The notes under the pieces are model-generated. The model worked only from the letters and a program-made list of their open reading frames with translations. It did no database searches and was not told the DNA's origin. This document shows, in pieces, positions 1 through 10,400 of a stretch of DNA of 64,000 nt. Source of the DNA: Allobosea sp. TND4EK4 (GTDB taxonomy: Bacteria > Pseudomonadota > Alphaproteobacteria > Rhizobiales > Beijerinckiaceae); contig NZ_FTMO01000001.1 of assembly GCF_900156025.1 (NCBI RefSeq), forward strand, positions 558,001 through 622,000, written 5' to 3'. How positions within the stretch are numbered: the first letter of the stretch is position 1; each line of letters opens with the position of its first letter. A program made the translations under genes and the position numbers.

Positions 1-699
1 CAGGAAGTCGTCATAGGGGCCAGAACCGATGTCACGGCCCTGTGCCGAGACGATGCCGGCGGTGACGGTGCCGCCGAGCCCGAACGGGTTGCCGATCGCC
101 AGCACCCAGTCACCGATGCGGGGCTTGCCTTCCGCCAGCTTCACATAGGGGAAATCGCCGCCGTCCTTGACCTTGAGCAGCGCGAGATCAGAGCGCGGAT
201 CGGTGCCGATGACCTTGGCCTCCAGCGTCTTGCCGGAGTCGGTGACGAGCTGGACCTCGACCGCATGCTCGACGACATGATTGTTGGTGACGACATAGCC
301 GTCCTGGCTGATGAAGAAGCCTGAGCCCTGCGCCATCGCCATCTGCGGCTTCGGCTTGGCCTGACGGCCACCACCATCTTCACCGCCGAAATCCCGGAAG
401 AACCGGCGCAGCTGCGGGGGCAGATCGTCGAGGCTCTGCCCGTTTTCGGACGCTGCAGCGACCTCGGCCTTGACGCGCACGGAGACCACCGCCGGCTTCA
501 CCTTGTCGACCAGGTTGGCGAAGGAGGGAAGCTGCGACTGCGTGCCCGAGAGCTCGATCGGCTGGGCGAAGGCACGGTCGTTCTGCATGAAGGCGCTGTC
601 GGCAATGCCGGCCGCCAGGCCGATGCCAAGGATGGCGGTGCCGGCCAGGAGTGCGCCGCGCCGCAGAAGGGTCTTCCGGTTGGTGTCTTGTGTCGTCAT
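1..699 (-). CDS. degP: DegP/Do-family periplasmic serine protease, N-terminal 233 residues (cut by window edge)
   Basis: Trypsin-fold HtrA/Do protease that degrades or refolds damaged periplasmic proteins. The frame is open from the ATG at 699 to base 1, so the rest lies outside the window. Visible are an N-terminal signal/anchor (RRGALLAGTAILGIGLA), a linker rich in Gly and Lys, the catalytic His region VVTNNHVVEHA, the catalytic Asp region RSDLALLKV and the strand GDWVLAIGNPFGLGGTVTAG. The GNSGGP serine loop and PDZ domains would follow beyond the edge. GAGG lies 9 bases before the ATG. The gene is last in the ccmIEFH-degP order typical of Hyphomicrobiales, 119 bases after ccmH; a small inverted repeat (CAGGG-N5-CCCTG) sits in that gap. 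Family assignment is secure; the exact paralogue is inferred from neighbours. Confidence 0.9.
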   Translation of the reverse strand, partial: MTTQDTNRKTLLRRGALLAGTAILGIGLAAGIADSAFMQNDRAFAQPIELSGTQSQLPSFANLVDKVKPAVVSVRVKAEVAAASENGQSLDDLPPQLRRFFRDFGGEDGGGRQAKPKPQMAMAQGSGFFISQDGYVVTNNHVVEHAVEVQLVTDSGKTLEAKVIGTDPRSDLALLKVKDGGDFPYVKLAEGKPRIGDWVLAIGNPFGLGGTVTAGIVSAQGRDIGSGPYDDFL

Positions 700-818
700 G
701 GCTCAGAACCTCGTTCAGCGACAGGGTTCTTCCCTGTTCGTGAGGAGGACCATGACCCCCGGAGCCTTACCCGGCTTTGGCCTGAAGGTGACGGTTTCGT
801 AAGGTAGCCCGGCCGCGC

Positions 819-1283
819 TCAGGGCCGCTCTTCGCCGAGCACGGCCTCCAGGCGCCGTCGTTCCTCTTCCGTCAATGCGGCTGCCGTGGTTGGCCCAGGC
901 AGCCTGCGGCCACGGCGCCAGACGAAGAGCGCGCCGGCGGCCAGGATGAGGAAGGGCGCGCCCCACAGGATCGCCGTGTGGGCATTGAAGGGCGGCTTCA
1001 GGAGGACGAAATCACCATAACGCTGCACCACGAAATCGGTCACCGCCCGGTCGCTGTCGCCGGCCACGAGCCGCTCCCGCACGAGGACGCGCAGGTCGCG
1101 CGCCAGCGGCGCATTCGAATCGTCGATCGACTGGTTCTGGCAGACGAGGCAACGCAACCCGCTGGATATCGCGCGGGCCCGCTGCTCCAGCGCGGGGTCC
1201 TTCAGCACCTCATCCGGCTGCACCGCATTCGCGGGCGCCGACATGGCCAGAATGAGCGAAAGAATGGCGAGGATCCGGCGCAT
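819..1283 (-). CDS. ccmH: Cytochrome c maturation protein CcmH (CycL)
   Basis: Membrane-anchored thiol oxidoreductase that keeps the apocytochrome CXXCH cysteines reduced for heme ligation. The 154-residue protein has a cleavable signal peptide (to about residue 20), the family redox motif LRCLVC with Cys45 and Cys48, and one transmembrane helix near residues 105-125 followed by a basic cytoplasmic tail. It starts 4 bases after the ccmF stop, so the two are probably translationally coupled. Length is typical of the single-domain CcmH of alphaproteobacteria, whose TPR part is the separate CcmI encoded upstream. Confidence 0.96.
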   Translation of the reverse strand: MRRILAILSLILAMSAPANAVQPDEVLKDPALEQRARAISSGLRCLVCQNQSIDDSNAPLARDLRVLVRERLVAGDSDRAVTDFVVQRYGDFVLLKPPFNAHTAILWGAPFLILAAGALFVWRRGRRLPGPTTAAALTEEERRRLEAVLGEERP

Positions 1284-1287
1284 CGGC

Positions 1288-3264
1288 CTACTCCGCCGGC
1301 GCAGGCGCGGCCATGGCGGCGGCGCGGCGCGGCGCGGCGAGGCGGAAGCGGCGGTCCGTCAAGGAGAGAGCACCGCCGAAGGCCATGACGAGAGAGCCGA
1401 TCCAGATCAGCAGGATCATCGGCTTGTCATAGAGGCGGACGGCCAGCCCGTCGCCCTGCGCCTCGCCGAGGCTGACATAGGCCTGGCTCAGCCATTGCGT
1501 GCGAATGCCGGCCTCGGTCGTGGGCATGGCGCGGGCGGTGTAGACGCGTTTCGACGCTTCGAGCGGGGCGAGTTCTCGGCCGTCCGCGAAGAGCTGGAAG
1601 CGGGCGACATCGGCGCGGAAATTCGGGCCGTTCCGCAGGCTGACCGATTCGAGCACGATGGTGTAGCGCCCCGCGGTGAGCTTCTCGCCGGGCTTCAGCG
1701 TGCCGATGGCCTCGCTGCTCCAGGCGGAGGCTGCGATGCCGATGATGCTGAGGCCGACGCCGGCATGGGCGAAGGCGGTCCCCCAGGCCGAACGCGGCAG
1801 GCCCTTGGCACGGGAGAACATCGCAGGCCAGCCACTGGCCCGCGCGGCGATCCGTTCGCCGAGGTCAAAGCCTGCGCCCAGCACCAGAAAGAGGCCGAGC
1901 CCGACGGCAAGCGGCGCCAGAACCGGTCCGCCACGCGTGAACGCGATCAGCGCCAGCGCCGCCAGCAGCGCAAGTCCGAAGGCAGCCGCATTGCGCTGGG
2001 CGGCACCCAGCAGATCGCCGCGCTTCCACGCCAGGGACTGGCCGATCGGCAGGATCAGGAGGAGCGGCACCATGATCGGGACGAAGGTCGCGTCGAAGAA
2101 GGGGGCGCCGACCGAGATCTTGTCCCCGGTCACCATCTCCAGCGCCAGGGGGTAGAGCGTGCCGATGAAGACCGTCGCGCAGGCTGTTGCCAGGAAGACG
2201 TTGTTGACGACGAGCGCGCTTTCCCGGGAGACCGGCGCAAACAGTCCCCCTTGCCGGAGGAGAGGTGCACGCCAGGCGAACAAGGCGAGCGAGCCGCCGA
2301 CGAAGGCCATCAGGATGAGCAGGATGAACAGCCCGCGCGCCGGGTCGCTGGCGAAGGAGTGCACCGAGGTCAGCACGCCAGAGCGGACGATGAAGGTGCC
2401 GAGCAGCGAGAGCGAGAAGGTCAGGATCGCCAGCAGAATCGTCCAGACCTTGAGAGCGTCCCTCTTCTCCATGACGACGATCGAGTGCAGCAGCGCCGTG
2501 CCCGCCAGCCAGGGCATGAAGGAGGCGTTCTCGACCGGGTCCCAGAACCACCAGCCACCCCAGCCGAGCTCGTAATAGGCCCAATAGGAGCCCATCGCGA
2601 TGCCGAGCGTCAGGAATATCCAGGCCAGCAGCGTCCAGGGCCGGACAGCTCGCGCCCACATGGCATCGATGCGCCCGTCGATCAGCGCAGCGACCGCGAA
2701 GGCATAGGTCATCGAGAAGCCGACATAGCCGATATAGAGCAGCGGCGGATGGATCGCGAGACCGAGGTCCTGCAGGATGGGGTTGAGGTCCTGCCCCTCC
2801 GCCGGAGCAGGCGACAGGCGCTGGAACGGGTTCGAGGTCAGCAGTGTGAAGGCGAGGAAGGCGGTTGCGACCAGCCCCTGCGTGGCCAGCGCACCGGCAC
2901 GCAGGCGCGGCGGCAAGGAGTTGCGCGAAAGGGCGACCAGGGCGCCGAACAACGTCAGGATCAGCACCCAGAGCAGCAGCGAGCCCTCATGGTTGCCCCA
3001 GACGGAGGTCAGTTTGTAGATCAGCGGCTGGGCCGAATGCGAGTTGGCATAGACGTTCGCGACCGAGAAGTCGGACCGGGCATAGGAGGCGACCAATGCC
3101 GCAAAGGACAGCGCCACCAGCGCGAAACTGACCAGCGCCGCGCTCGCACCGACGGAGGCCAGCGCGCGATCGTGCCGCGACAGGCCCCAGAGCGGCACCA
3201 GCGCCTGGATGATGGAGACGCCGAGCGCGAGCGCCAGTGCGTAGTGGCCGATCTCGACGATCAT
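1288..3264 (-). CDS. ccmF: Heme lyase subunit CcmF (CycK)
   Basis: Large polytopic membrane protein that takes heme from holo-CcmE and attaches it to apocytochrome c in the periplasm. The 658 residues match the family length. The family signatures are present: WGNHEGS at residues 89-95, IHPPLLY at 171-177 and the tryptophan-rich [11 protein letters not shown] loop at about 238-248, surrounded by many hydrophobic helices. It begins 7 bases downstream of ccmE and ends 4 bases before ccmH, within a compact ccmI-E-F-H operon. Confidence 0.97.
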   Translation of the reverse strand: MIVEIGHYALALALGVSIIQALVPLWGLSRHDRALASVGASAALVSFALVALSFAALVASYARSDFSVANVYANSHSAQPLIYKLTSVWGNHEGSLLLWVLILTLFGALVALSRNSLPPRLRAGALATQGLVATAFLAFTLLTSNPFQRLSPAPAEGQDLNPILQDLGLAIHPPLLYIGYVGFSMTYAFAVAALIDGRIDAMWARAVRPWTLLAWIFLTLGIAMGSYWAYYELGWGGWWFWDPVENASFMPWLAGTALLHSIVVMEKRDALKVWTILLAILTFSLSLLGTFIVRSGVLTSVHSFASDPARGLFILLILMAFVGGSLALFAWRAPLLRQGGLFAPVSRESALVVNNVFLATACATVFIGTLYPLALEMVTGDKISVGAPFFDATFVPIMVPLLLILPIGQSLAWKRGDLLGAAQRNAAAFGLALLAALALIAFTRGGPVLAPLAVGLGLFLVLGAGFDLGERIAARASGWPAMFSRAKGLPRSAWGTAFAHAGVGLSIIGIAASAWSSEAIGTLKPGEKLTAGRYTIVLESVSLRNGPNFRADVARFQLFADGRELAPLEASKRVYTARAMPTTEAGIRTQWLSQAYVSLGEAQGDGLAVRLYDKPMILLIWIGSLVMAFGGALSLTDRRFRLAAPRRAAAMAAPAPAE

Positions 3265-3271
3265 CGCTGGC

Positions 3272-3781
3272 TCACGGCTTGGCCGCCGCAGGAGCCGCGC
3301 CGGCCTCGCCCTGCCAGTGGCCCTGCTTCTTCAATGTGTCGGCGACTTCGCGCGGCATGTATTTCTCGTCATGCTTGGCCAGCACCGAATCCGCCTTGAA
3401 GCGTCCGCCGCCCTGGAAAATGCCCTCGGTGACGACGCCCTGCCCTTCCCTGAACAGGTCCGGCAGCAGGCCGCTGTAGCTGACCTGCACGACGCTCTTG
3501 CCATCGGTGATGGCGAAGGCGACCTGCTGGCCCGGGCCGCGCTTGACGGAGCCCTCTTCCACCAGCCCGCCGAGCCGCAGCCTTGCGCCCGGCTGGACGC
3601 CCTTCTCGGCGATCTCCGTCGGCCCATAGAAGAAGACGATGGTATCGCGCATGGCAAAGAGCACGAGGCCGAGCGCGAGCGCCAGCACCGCACCGGCCGC
3701 TGCGATCAGCATGAGCCGACGCTGCTTGCGAGTCATGCGCCGCCTGACCGGGGCCCGGCCTGCCGGCTCAGCGATCGTCAT
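3272..3781 (-). CDS. ccmE: Heme chaperone CcmE (CycJ)
   Basis: Periplasmic, membrane-tethered heme chaperone that binds heme covalently and hands it to CcmF. The 169-residue protein has a basic N-terminus, one transmembrane helix at about residues 24-44, an OB-fold body and the heme-attachment motif [10 protein letters not shown] with His137 and Tyr141. The C-terminal tail is Ala/Pro-rich. The start overlaps the ccmI stop by four bases (ATGA). A second ATG at codon 16 would also give a basic N-terminus before the anchor, but the overlap favours the first. Confidence 0.97.
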   Translation of the reverse strand: MTIAEPAGRAPVRRRMTRKQRRLMLIAAAGAVLALALGLVLFAMRDTIVFFYGPTEIAEKGVQPGARLRLGGLVEEGSVKRGPGQQVAFAITDGKSVVQVSYSGLLPDLFREGQGVVTEGIFQGGGRFKADSVLAKHDEKYMPREVADTLKKQGHWQGEAGAAPAAAKP

Positions 3782-4881
3782 GGGCTTGCCTCCTTCAAGG
3801 CCAGTTCATCGGTCAGCGCGTCGAGCGCCGCAAGGGCCGATGCATCCTGACCGAGGCGCTCGCGTGCCTTGAGGGCTGCCGCACGGGCTTCCTCCTTCTG
3901 GCCGAGGACCGTTCTGGCGCGGATCAGCCGTGTCCACTCCTCCAGCGACCCGCCACCGGCCTCCAGGCGGCTCGCCAGCCCCTCGACCATGCCGCGGATC
4001 GCCGCGTCGCGCTGCCCGGCCGGCAGCGAAGCGATGGCATCGCGCGCAGGCGCGCCTTCGAGGCTGTCGATCTTGGCCCGCACCATACCCGCCCAATCCG
4101 CGCCCGGCGGAGCACTGGCGAGCAGCTGCCTCAGCGCGGCGATGGCGCCGCTGCGATCGCCGTCCTGCTCCTTGGCCACGGCGAGGTAAAAGGCGGAGCG
4201 GGCGTTGCCAGGGTCCTGTTTCAAGGCTTCGGAAAAGGCTTCGCGCGCCGAAGCCGTGACCACGCCCGACGCCGCGAGGGTGCGTGCCTCGCCAAGGCCG
4301 GCCCAGATCTCGGCCTCCGGCCTGCCATGGCGGGCGGCGGCGGCATAGGCCCGCTCCGCATCGTCGTAGCGCCCCTGCCGCAGGTAGATTGGCGCGATGA
4401 GCGACCAGCCCCTGGCGTCGCCCGGATTGGCTGCGAGATGGGCCTCCATCCGTGCGAAGACGACCGCGAAATCCTGGCGGGGCCCTGCCTCGGCGACCCG
4501 CGCTGCGAGCGGCTGATCCGGTGCGGTCGGGGACCCGTAGACGCCGTAGACCAGCAGCGCCATCAGCGGCACGACGGAGAGCATCAGCGCCGAACTCGCA
4601 CGGCGGCGGCGCAGCGAGGGCTCTGTTTCCCCGGCGGGTGCGGCCTGCCCTGCGGTCGCCCGCAACAGGCGCCGGGCCGCCTCGGCCCGCGCCGCCTCGG
4701 CCTCGGCCGACCCGATCAGCGCCCGTGCCAGATCACGATCGATCTCGGCAACTTGCGAACGGTACAGGCTCGCGGCGTCCGCCTTGTCGGCGAACGCCGC
4801 CTTTCCGCCGTGGCTCAACGGCCAGAGCAGAGCGAAGATCGCCCCTCCGGTCATGGCCGCAAAGATCGCCCAGATCATCAT
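3778..4881 (-). CDS. ccmI: Cytochrome c biogenesis protein CcmI (CycH)
   Basis: Apocytochrome-binding chaperone of the heme ligation complex; it presents the C-terminal helix of apocytochrome c to CcmF/CcmH. The 367 residues begin with a transmembrane helix ([19 protein letters not shown]), then an acidic Ala/Glu-rich coiled segment, a second helix near residues 95-115, and TPR-like repeats ([40 protein letters not shown]). It is the first gene of the ccm operon, 63 bases after the histidine kinase stop on the same strand, so read-through from the regulator operon is possible. Confidence 0.94.
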   Translation of the reverse strand: MMIWAIFAAMTGGAIFALLWPLSHGGKAAFADKADAASLYRSQVAEIDRDLARALIGSAEAEAARAEAARRLLRATAGQAAPAGETEPSLRRRRASSALMLSVVPLMALLVYGVYGSPTAPDQPLAARVAEAGPRQDFAVVFARMEAHLAANPGDARGWSLIAPIYLRQGRYDDAERAYAAAARHGRPEAEIWAGLGEARTLAASGVVTASAREAFSEALKQDPGNARSAFYLAVAKEQDGDRSGAIAALRQLLASAPPGADWAGMVRAKIDSLEGAPARDAIASLPAGQRDAAIRGMVEGLASRLEAGGGSLEEWTRLIRARTVLGQKEEARAAALKARERLGQDASALAALDALTDELALKEASP

Positions 4882-4944
4882 GCCGCGTTCTTAGCGAATT
4901 GCAGGAGCGGGTTCATGGCGACATACGGTCACGCGGTGTATCCC

Positions 4945-6327
4945 TTAGACCGAAGGCAGGATCAGCCGCGCCCTCAGGCCGCCGAGCGGCGAGCGGTGCA
5001 GCGTCACCTCGCCGCCATAGAGCTTGGCGAGATCGACCACGATGGACAGGCCGAGGCCGGAGCCGGGGGTTGTCTCGTCCAGCCGCCGGCCGCGCTTCAG
5101 AACCTCGGCCATCGCTTCGCCCGGCAGGCCAGGCCCATCGTCGTCGATCAGGATCGCCATCGGCTCGGCAGGCTCGCCCGTCCCCTCTTCCAGGGACACC
5201 CTGACCTTGGCCGTGGCCCATTTGAAGGCATTGTCGAGGAGATTGCCCAGCATCTCCTCGAAATCCTGCTTCTCGCCCCGAAATCGCAGCGTCTCCGGCA
5301 CGCTGTGAAACCCGTCGATGCCCTTGTCCTGGGTGATCTTCATGAAGGTGCGCAGCAGGGCCTCGAGCGAAGGCACTACCTCCGTCGTCCCGCCCAGCGC
5401 ACCCGATAACGCGGCGGCGCGGGCGCGGTCGAGATAATACTGCACCTGATCGCGCATCACGGCTGCCTGCGTGCCGACGGTTCGGGCGAGATGACTTGCG
5501 GGCTTCTGCGCCTCGGCCTCGTTCAGCATCACGCTGAGCGGCGTCTTCAACGCATGGGCGAGATTGCCGACCTGCGTGCGTGCCCGTTCCAGGATCTCGT
5601 GATTGGCGTCGATCAACTGGTTGAGCTCGCCGGCGAGCGGAGCCAGGTCAGGCGGATATTCGCCAGCGATACGCGGCGCATCCCCCGTCCTCACCGCGCC
5701 GACTGCGGCTCTCAGCCGCACGAGCGGCCGCAGCCCGAAGCGCACCTGCATCAGCGTCGAAGAGACGAGGATCAGTCCGAGCAAGACAAAGGTCATCGTC
5801 AAGGCGAGGCGGAAATCCTGGATATCGCCCTCGATCTCGTCTGCCGGTGCCGCGACCGCGACGGTGAAGCGGCCATCCTCCCCGACATCGATCTCGCGCT
5901 CCAGAACCCGCAACATCCGGTCGTCGGGCCCCGAAACGTAGCTTTCGCGCAGGCCACGACTGTTGGGAGCGATGCGCTGGTCGAGCAGCTTGGGGAGCTG
6001 CCCGCCCACCAGCGAGCGCGAGGCGCGCAGATTGGGCTTGTCGCCATCCAGGCGGATGATCTGCCAGTACCAGCCCGAGAGGGGCAGGTCGAAGCGCGGT
6101 TCACCGAGATCGCCGATGGCCTGGCGCTCCGTTTCCGGCGGCGCCGCCAGATCGGCAACCAGTTCCTTGATGTAGACGGAGAGCCGTTCGTCAAAACCGC
6201 GCTCGGCCGAGCGCCGGTAGAAGGTCGTGAGCCCCAATCCGGCAAGAACGAGGATCAGGATGCAGCTCAGCGCCGCCGAGAGGAACAGCCGCGTGCCGAG
6301 GGAATAGCGGCGCTTCCTGAGCGGCAT
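4945..6327 (-). CDS. Sensor histidine kinase (FeuQ/PhoQ-like)
   Basis: Membrane sensor kinase of 460 residues. Two transmembrane helices (about 14-35 and 174-193) bracket a periplasmic sensor domain of about 135 residues, followed by a HAMP-like linker. The phosphoacceptor motif NLAHALKTPLSV places His258. ATP-binding boxes are NLLDNAFKWA (N366), DDDGPGLPG and GSGLGLSIV. The HALKTPL form of the H-box is characteristic of the PhoQ/FeuQ subgroup. It lies 9 bases downstream of its response regulator. In rhizobia FeuPQ genes lie next to the cyc(ccm)-degP cluster, which supports the comparison; the signal sensed cannot be read from sequence. Confidence 0.93.
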   Translation of the reverse strand: MPLRKRRYSLGTRLFLSAALSCILILVLAGLGLTTFYRRSAERGFDERLSVYIKELVADLAAPPETERQAIGDLGEPRFDLPLSGWYWQIIRLDGDKPNLRASRSLVGGQLPKLLDQRIAPNSRGLRESYVSGPDDRMLRVLEREIDVGEDGRFTVAVAAPADEIEGDIQDFRLALTMTFVLLGLILVSSTLMQVRFGLRPLVRLRAAVGAVRTGDAPRIAGEYPPDLAPLAGELNQLIDANHEILERARTQVGNLAHALKTPLSVMLNEAEAQKPASHLARTVGTQAAVMRDQVQYYLDRARAAALSGALGGTTEVVPSLEALLRTFMKITQDKGIDGFHSVPETLRFRGEKQDFEEMLGNLLDNAFKWATAKVRVSLEEGTGEPAEPMAILIDDDGPGLPGEAMAEVLKRGRRLDETTPGSGLGLSIVVDLAKLYGGEVTLHRSPLGGLRARLILPSV

Positions 6328-6336
6328 GAGCCACGC

Positions 6337-7026
6337 TTAACCCTTGTCGGGGGCGGCAGCGATATAGCCAAGGCCGCGGACGGTCTCGATGACGTCGACA
6401 CCCAGTTTCTTGCGCAGGCGGCCGACAAAGACCTCGATCGTGTTGGAATCACGGTCGAAATCCTGGTCGTAGAGATGCTCAACAAGCTCGGTGCGCGACA
6501 CCACCCGGCCCTGATGATGCATCAGATAGGACAGCAACCGGTATTCGTGCGAAGTGAGCTTCACCGGGTTGCCATCGACGACGACGCGGCTGGCACGGGT
6601 ATCGAGCCGTACAGGCCCGCAGACCAGCTCCGAGGTCGCGTGGCCAGCCGCGCGGCGCAGCAGGGCGCGGACGCGCGCCAGCAGTTCCTCGACATGGAAC
6701 GGCTTGACGACATAGTCGTCGGCGCCGGCATCGAACCCGCCGACCTTGTCGCTCCAACGGTCCCGCGCGGTCAGGATCAGCACAGGCATCGTCTTGTCGG
6801 CCCGACGCCAGGCCTGAAGCACCGCAACACCGTCCACCTTCGGCAGGCCGAGATCGAGAATGACGGCGTCATAGGGCTCTGTCTCGCCGAGATAGAGCCC
6901 CTCCTCCCCGTCGAATGCCTTGTCGACAGCGTAGCCCGCATTTTCGAGCGCCGTGACGATCTGGCGATTCAAGTCCTTGTCGTCCTCGACGACGAGCAGT
7001 CTCACGGTCTTCGCACTCCCGTTCAC
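6337..7026 (-). CDS. OmpR/PhoB-family response regulator (FeuP/PhoP-like)
   Basis: DNA-binding partner of the adjacent kinase. The receiver domain (residues 1-120) has the acidic pair E14/D15, phosphoacceptor Asp58 in VILDLGLP, Thr87 in LILTARD and Lys108 in VVKPF. The C-terminal winged helix includes SHEYRLLSYLMHHQGRVVSR and ends RLRKKLG..IETVRGLGY, the standard OmpR wing. 229 residues is a normal length. The gene sits between the PepSY-like gene (16 bases upstream) and the kinase (9 bases downstream), so all three are probably one transcript. Confidence 0.95.
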   Translation of the reverse strand: MNGSAKTVRLLVVEDDKDLNRQIVTALENAGYAVDKAFDGEEGLYLGETEPYDAVILDLGLPKVDGVAVLQAWRRADKTMPVLILTARDRWSDKVGGFDAGADDYVVKPFHVEELLARVRALLRRAAGHATSELVCGPVRLDTRASRVVVDGNPVKLTSHEYRLLSYLMHHQGRVVSRTELVEHLYDQDFDRDSNTIEVFVGRLRKKLGVDVIETVRGLGYIAAAPDKG

Positions 7027-7042
7027 AAGAATCGGTCCGCCT

Positions 7043-7360
7043 TCAGCGAACGGTGGCGACCTTGCCCGATTGTCCTTCGAGCGTCACCCGCGCGACTCGG
7101 CCGTCGCGCTTCATCGTGGTGACGAGATAGACGTACTCCTCGCCCTGGCGACAGAGCCGAATGCGCAGCACCTCGCCCGGCGCGGCGTGGCGCGCCTTGC
7201 GGGAGGCTTCGGCCGGCTGAATCACCTTGCCCTCAGCCACGGCATCACGGGTATCTTCCGAGGAAAGGCAGGACACCGGGGCCGGATCGTCGACGCGCAG
7301 AACCGGAGCCGGCTGCGATGCCAGCAACGCAAAGGCAAGGAGAGGTTCGACCGGCATCAT
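7043..7360 (-). CDS. Small secreted PepSY-like protein
   Basis: 105-residue protein with an apparent signal peptide (MMPVEPLLAFALLASQP) and a single PepSY-like domain: residues 30-100 contain two cysteines, an alpha-helical stretch (EDTRDAVAEGKVIQPAEASR) and the beta-strand pattern VLRIRLCRQGEEYVYLVTT followed by GRVARVTLEGQSGKV. PepSY domains are periplasmic and often act as inhibitory or sensory modules. As the first gene of a PepSY-regulator-kinase operon it may tune the kinase, but this is inferred only from position. It lies 71 bases from the end of the GTA cluster. Confidence 0.72.
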   Translation of the reverse strand: MMPVEPLLAFALLASQPAPVLRVDDPAPVSCLSSEDTRDAVAEGKVIQPAEASRKARHAAPGEVLRIRLCRQGEEYVYLVTTMKRDGRVARVTLEGQSGKVATVR

Positions 7361-7431
7361 CGAGTTCGGGTTAGCCCTGCGCGCGTGAACGCGTCATGAA
7401 TGTTCCTCAGGCTCCGAGACGCCAGCCTAGT

Positions 7432-10400
7432 TCAGCTGATGGCGACCCGTCCACGCCATTCATGGCCGGCGCCTACCGTCGCGCTCAACTGCCTCAACGC
7501 GACGTCGATCGCCGAGAGGGGAGTTCCGAAATCCACGAGCTCCTGCGCTTCGGAATAGAGCCAGACTGGTTCCGTCACCGTTGCGGATCGTATGATGGCG
7601 GAACCGGAGAGAATGTCGACCGCGTAGCGCTCGCTCTCCTCGCCCAGCGGCACCTCCACCAGGTCCCAGCTGTCGCCGTCGACGCGCGTGCGGCGCAGCC
7701 AGGTCAGAGAGATCCCCGCCCCCCTGCGTCGCGCCGTGACGCGCACCGGGGCAAGCGGCCTCAGCGCCTCGGCGCCCACCGGCACGACGATCTCGACCAT
7801 GGTCGGAGCGCCGACGTCGTCGCGCGCCGGCCCGATGCGCAGCCGCAAGTTCCTGCCGATATCGGCAAGGTCATTGCTGAGCACCATCGTCGCCCCGTCG
7901 AGCATGACGATCCGGGCCCCGGCCGGCAGATGCCGCCCTGAAGCGGCCTCCGAGCCGCCGAGGCCGCGCACAAAGCCGGAAAGGCGGAAGCGCTGCGGCC
8001 CGATCAGCTCGACACGCGAAACCGTAACCAACTCGATCATGCCCTCCCCATCGATCAGCGCCAGCGCATTCGCGCCGGCCAGCGCCGCCTCAGGCGTCAC
8101 GGAAGCCAGCACGCCGCCGCGCAGCCGGACATCGAGCACCGAGCGGCGGTCGCTTCGCCAGAGCGGCCCTGGCCGGAGGTCGGTCAAGGTTTCGCCGACC
8201 ACCGCCGGCGCCTCGATGAAGCTGCGCGGCGCGAAGAGGCCGGCGTCGTCAGCCTGCCAGATGGCGAGCGCCCCCGGCCAGGGGGCTGCAAAGGCTGCAA
8301 GCGAGAGAAGCGCCGGCGGTTGGCTGACCGCTATCGGCAGCGCCATCGGCACGACCAGGGGCCGGCCGGGCAAGGGCGGCGGCGCGCGAACCGGCCTGGC
8401 GCCGCCCTTGACGCCTGCCATGCGATAGATCGCCGGCTCGACCAGCCGCCCGCCGATGCGCCGGGTCGGACCATCGGCGATGCGAGTGATGCGGAAGAGA
8501 CGCTCGGTCGCCCCCTCGGCCAGCCCGACCACATCCCCCGGCTCCAGATCGAGGCAGCGCGGCGAGAGTTCGCAATCCAGCGTCTCGCGTGCCGCCCAGG
8601 CCTCCTGCAGGCGCTGGTCGGCCAGGCGCATGCCTTCCTGCTGGCGTGTTACGATGGCGGTCTCGACCGCAACCTCCCGCCGGGCACCCCCCGCCAGCCG
8701 GCGCGAGCGGGCGGCGGCGTTGCGGTAGTCGTTTTCGCCGTCGCAGAAGCCGAGCCGCAACTCGAGCGGCAATTCGCTCTCCTGTGCCCGGCGCAGGGTG
8801 AAGGCCTCGCCGTCGCGGTCGAGAATCAGGTCGTCGAGGCGGAGCCGTCGCGCGACGGCTCCGCCGCGCCCTTCGAAGCGCAGCTTGCCGGAACTCATGA
8901 CGGCGTCGAAGCCAAAGGTCTGTGCCAGAGGCTCCAAAGCCTGTCGCGCCGAGAGCGGCCGCTCGATCACATAGCCGTCGAGGAAGCCGTCGATCGCGAT
9001 ATGGTCCGCCGGCGGCAGGCCGAAATCGGCGATCAGTCTCTCCACGAGCCGGTCGACGGGGCTGCCTTCCAGGCGCCCGTTGAGCCAGTGTCCCGTCTCG
9101 AAATTCGCCCCATCGGCCCAGCTCGCAGCTAAGTCGGGAAAAGCCGGGAACGGCCGCGCATCCCAGTTCCAGACGAAGAGGTGGCCCGGTTCGACCATGC
9201 GGATTCCGCTCTCCATGTGAACCGGATTGCGAGCGGCATCGAAGCCGACCAAAGACGGATCGAAGCCGGACAGAATGGCTTCCAGCGCCCGCGCCTGCAC
9301 AAGGTCGTCGCGTGCACCGCTGGAAAAGGGCGGCAGGCCTCCCTCATCGGACTTCGGGTCCGGGAAGATATTGGGCGCATTGGCGCCCTTGTCGACGGCG
9401 GGGACGCCGATCTCGGTCAGCCAGATCGGCTTGGCGCCGGGCGCGAAGTGGGTGGCCGTCGTCTCGGCGCCACCGGCCCGTCGGATATGCGGATTGCTCC
9501 ACCAGCCGACGAGGTCCTTCGGGCGATAGATCCAGGGCTTTCCGTATGCGCCGTCCGAGATCGGCAGGCGCTGCTGGGCGACGCGGCCAGCCTCGTCCGC
9601 ATAGTACCAGTCATAGGCCTCGCCACCGCTCACCCTGGAGCGCAGATAGCCGAGATCGGTGGGCCCCCGCGCCATCCGCGCATCCGCATGGTCCCCGGAA
9701 TCGCGCCAGTCCGACAGCGGCGGATACCAGTCGATGCCGATGGCACCGATGGCAGGATGCGCCCAGAGGGGATCGAGCGGGAAGTCGATGTCCTCCCCGC
9801 CATTCCGGACATCGGCTCCGTATTCGGTCCAGTCGGCGGCATAGGTCAGCGTCGCGGCTGGAAGCATGGCCTGGACATCGGCCGCCAGCGCAGCGAGATG
9901 CCCGGCCATCGGATAGCCCTCGGCATCGCGCAGGCGCGTCAGCCCGACCAATTCCGAGCCGATGACGAAACCTTCGACACCGCCGGCGAGCTGCGCCAAG
10001 GCCGCGCAATGCATCACGAGACGACGGAAGCTCCACTCGTCGGGCTTGGCGCAGGTCACCGTGCCATCGGCGATGGCGATATCGGCGGGAGCGACCGTGC
10101 CGGCGAAAGCCGCGACCTGCGCCATCGCCCCGGCCGTTCCCTCGGGACTGCCGCTACGGCCCGGCGCCGGGTCGCAGGTGATGCGCCCGCGCCAGGGATA
10201 GCGCGGCTGCCCGACCGCTCCGGTGTAGGGGTCCGGCAGCGCGTTGCTCGCCGGGATATCCAACATCAGGAAAGGATAGAGGACGACCTCCAGCCCGTAA
10301 TCGAACCGCAGGCGTCGGATCAGGGCGACGATGCTCTCGTCGGAGGGTGTCCCGCCGAAAGCCGGGCGACCATCCACCTGGCTGACGAAACGCGCCGAGC

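Noticed and set aside
1243-3399. 718-codon plus-strand frame across ccmF
   Set aside because: Antisense shadow of ccmF; Arg/Gly/Gln-rich low-complexity protein typical of GC-rich opposite frames, while the minus-strand ccmF has all family motifs.
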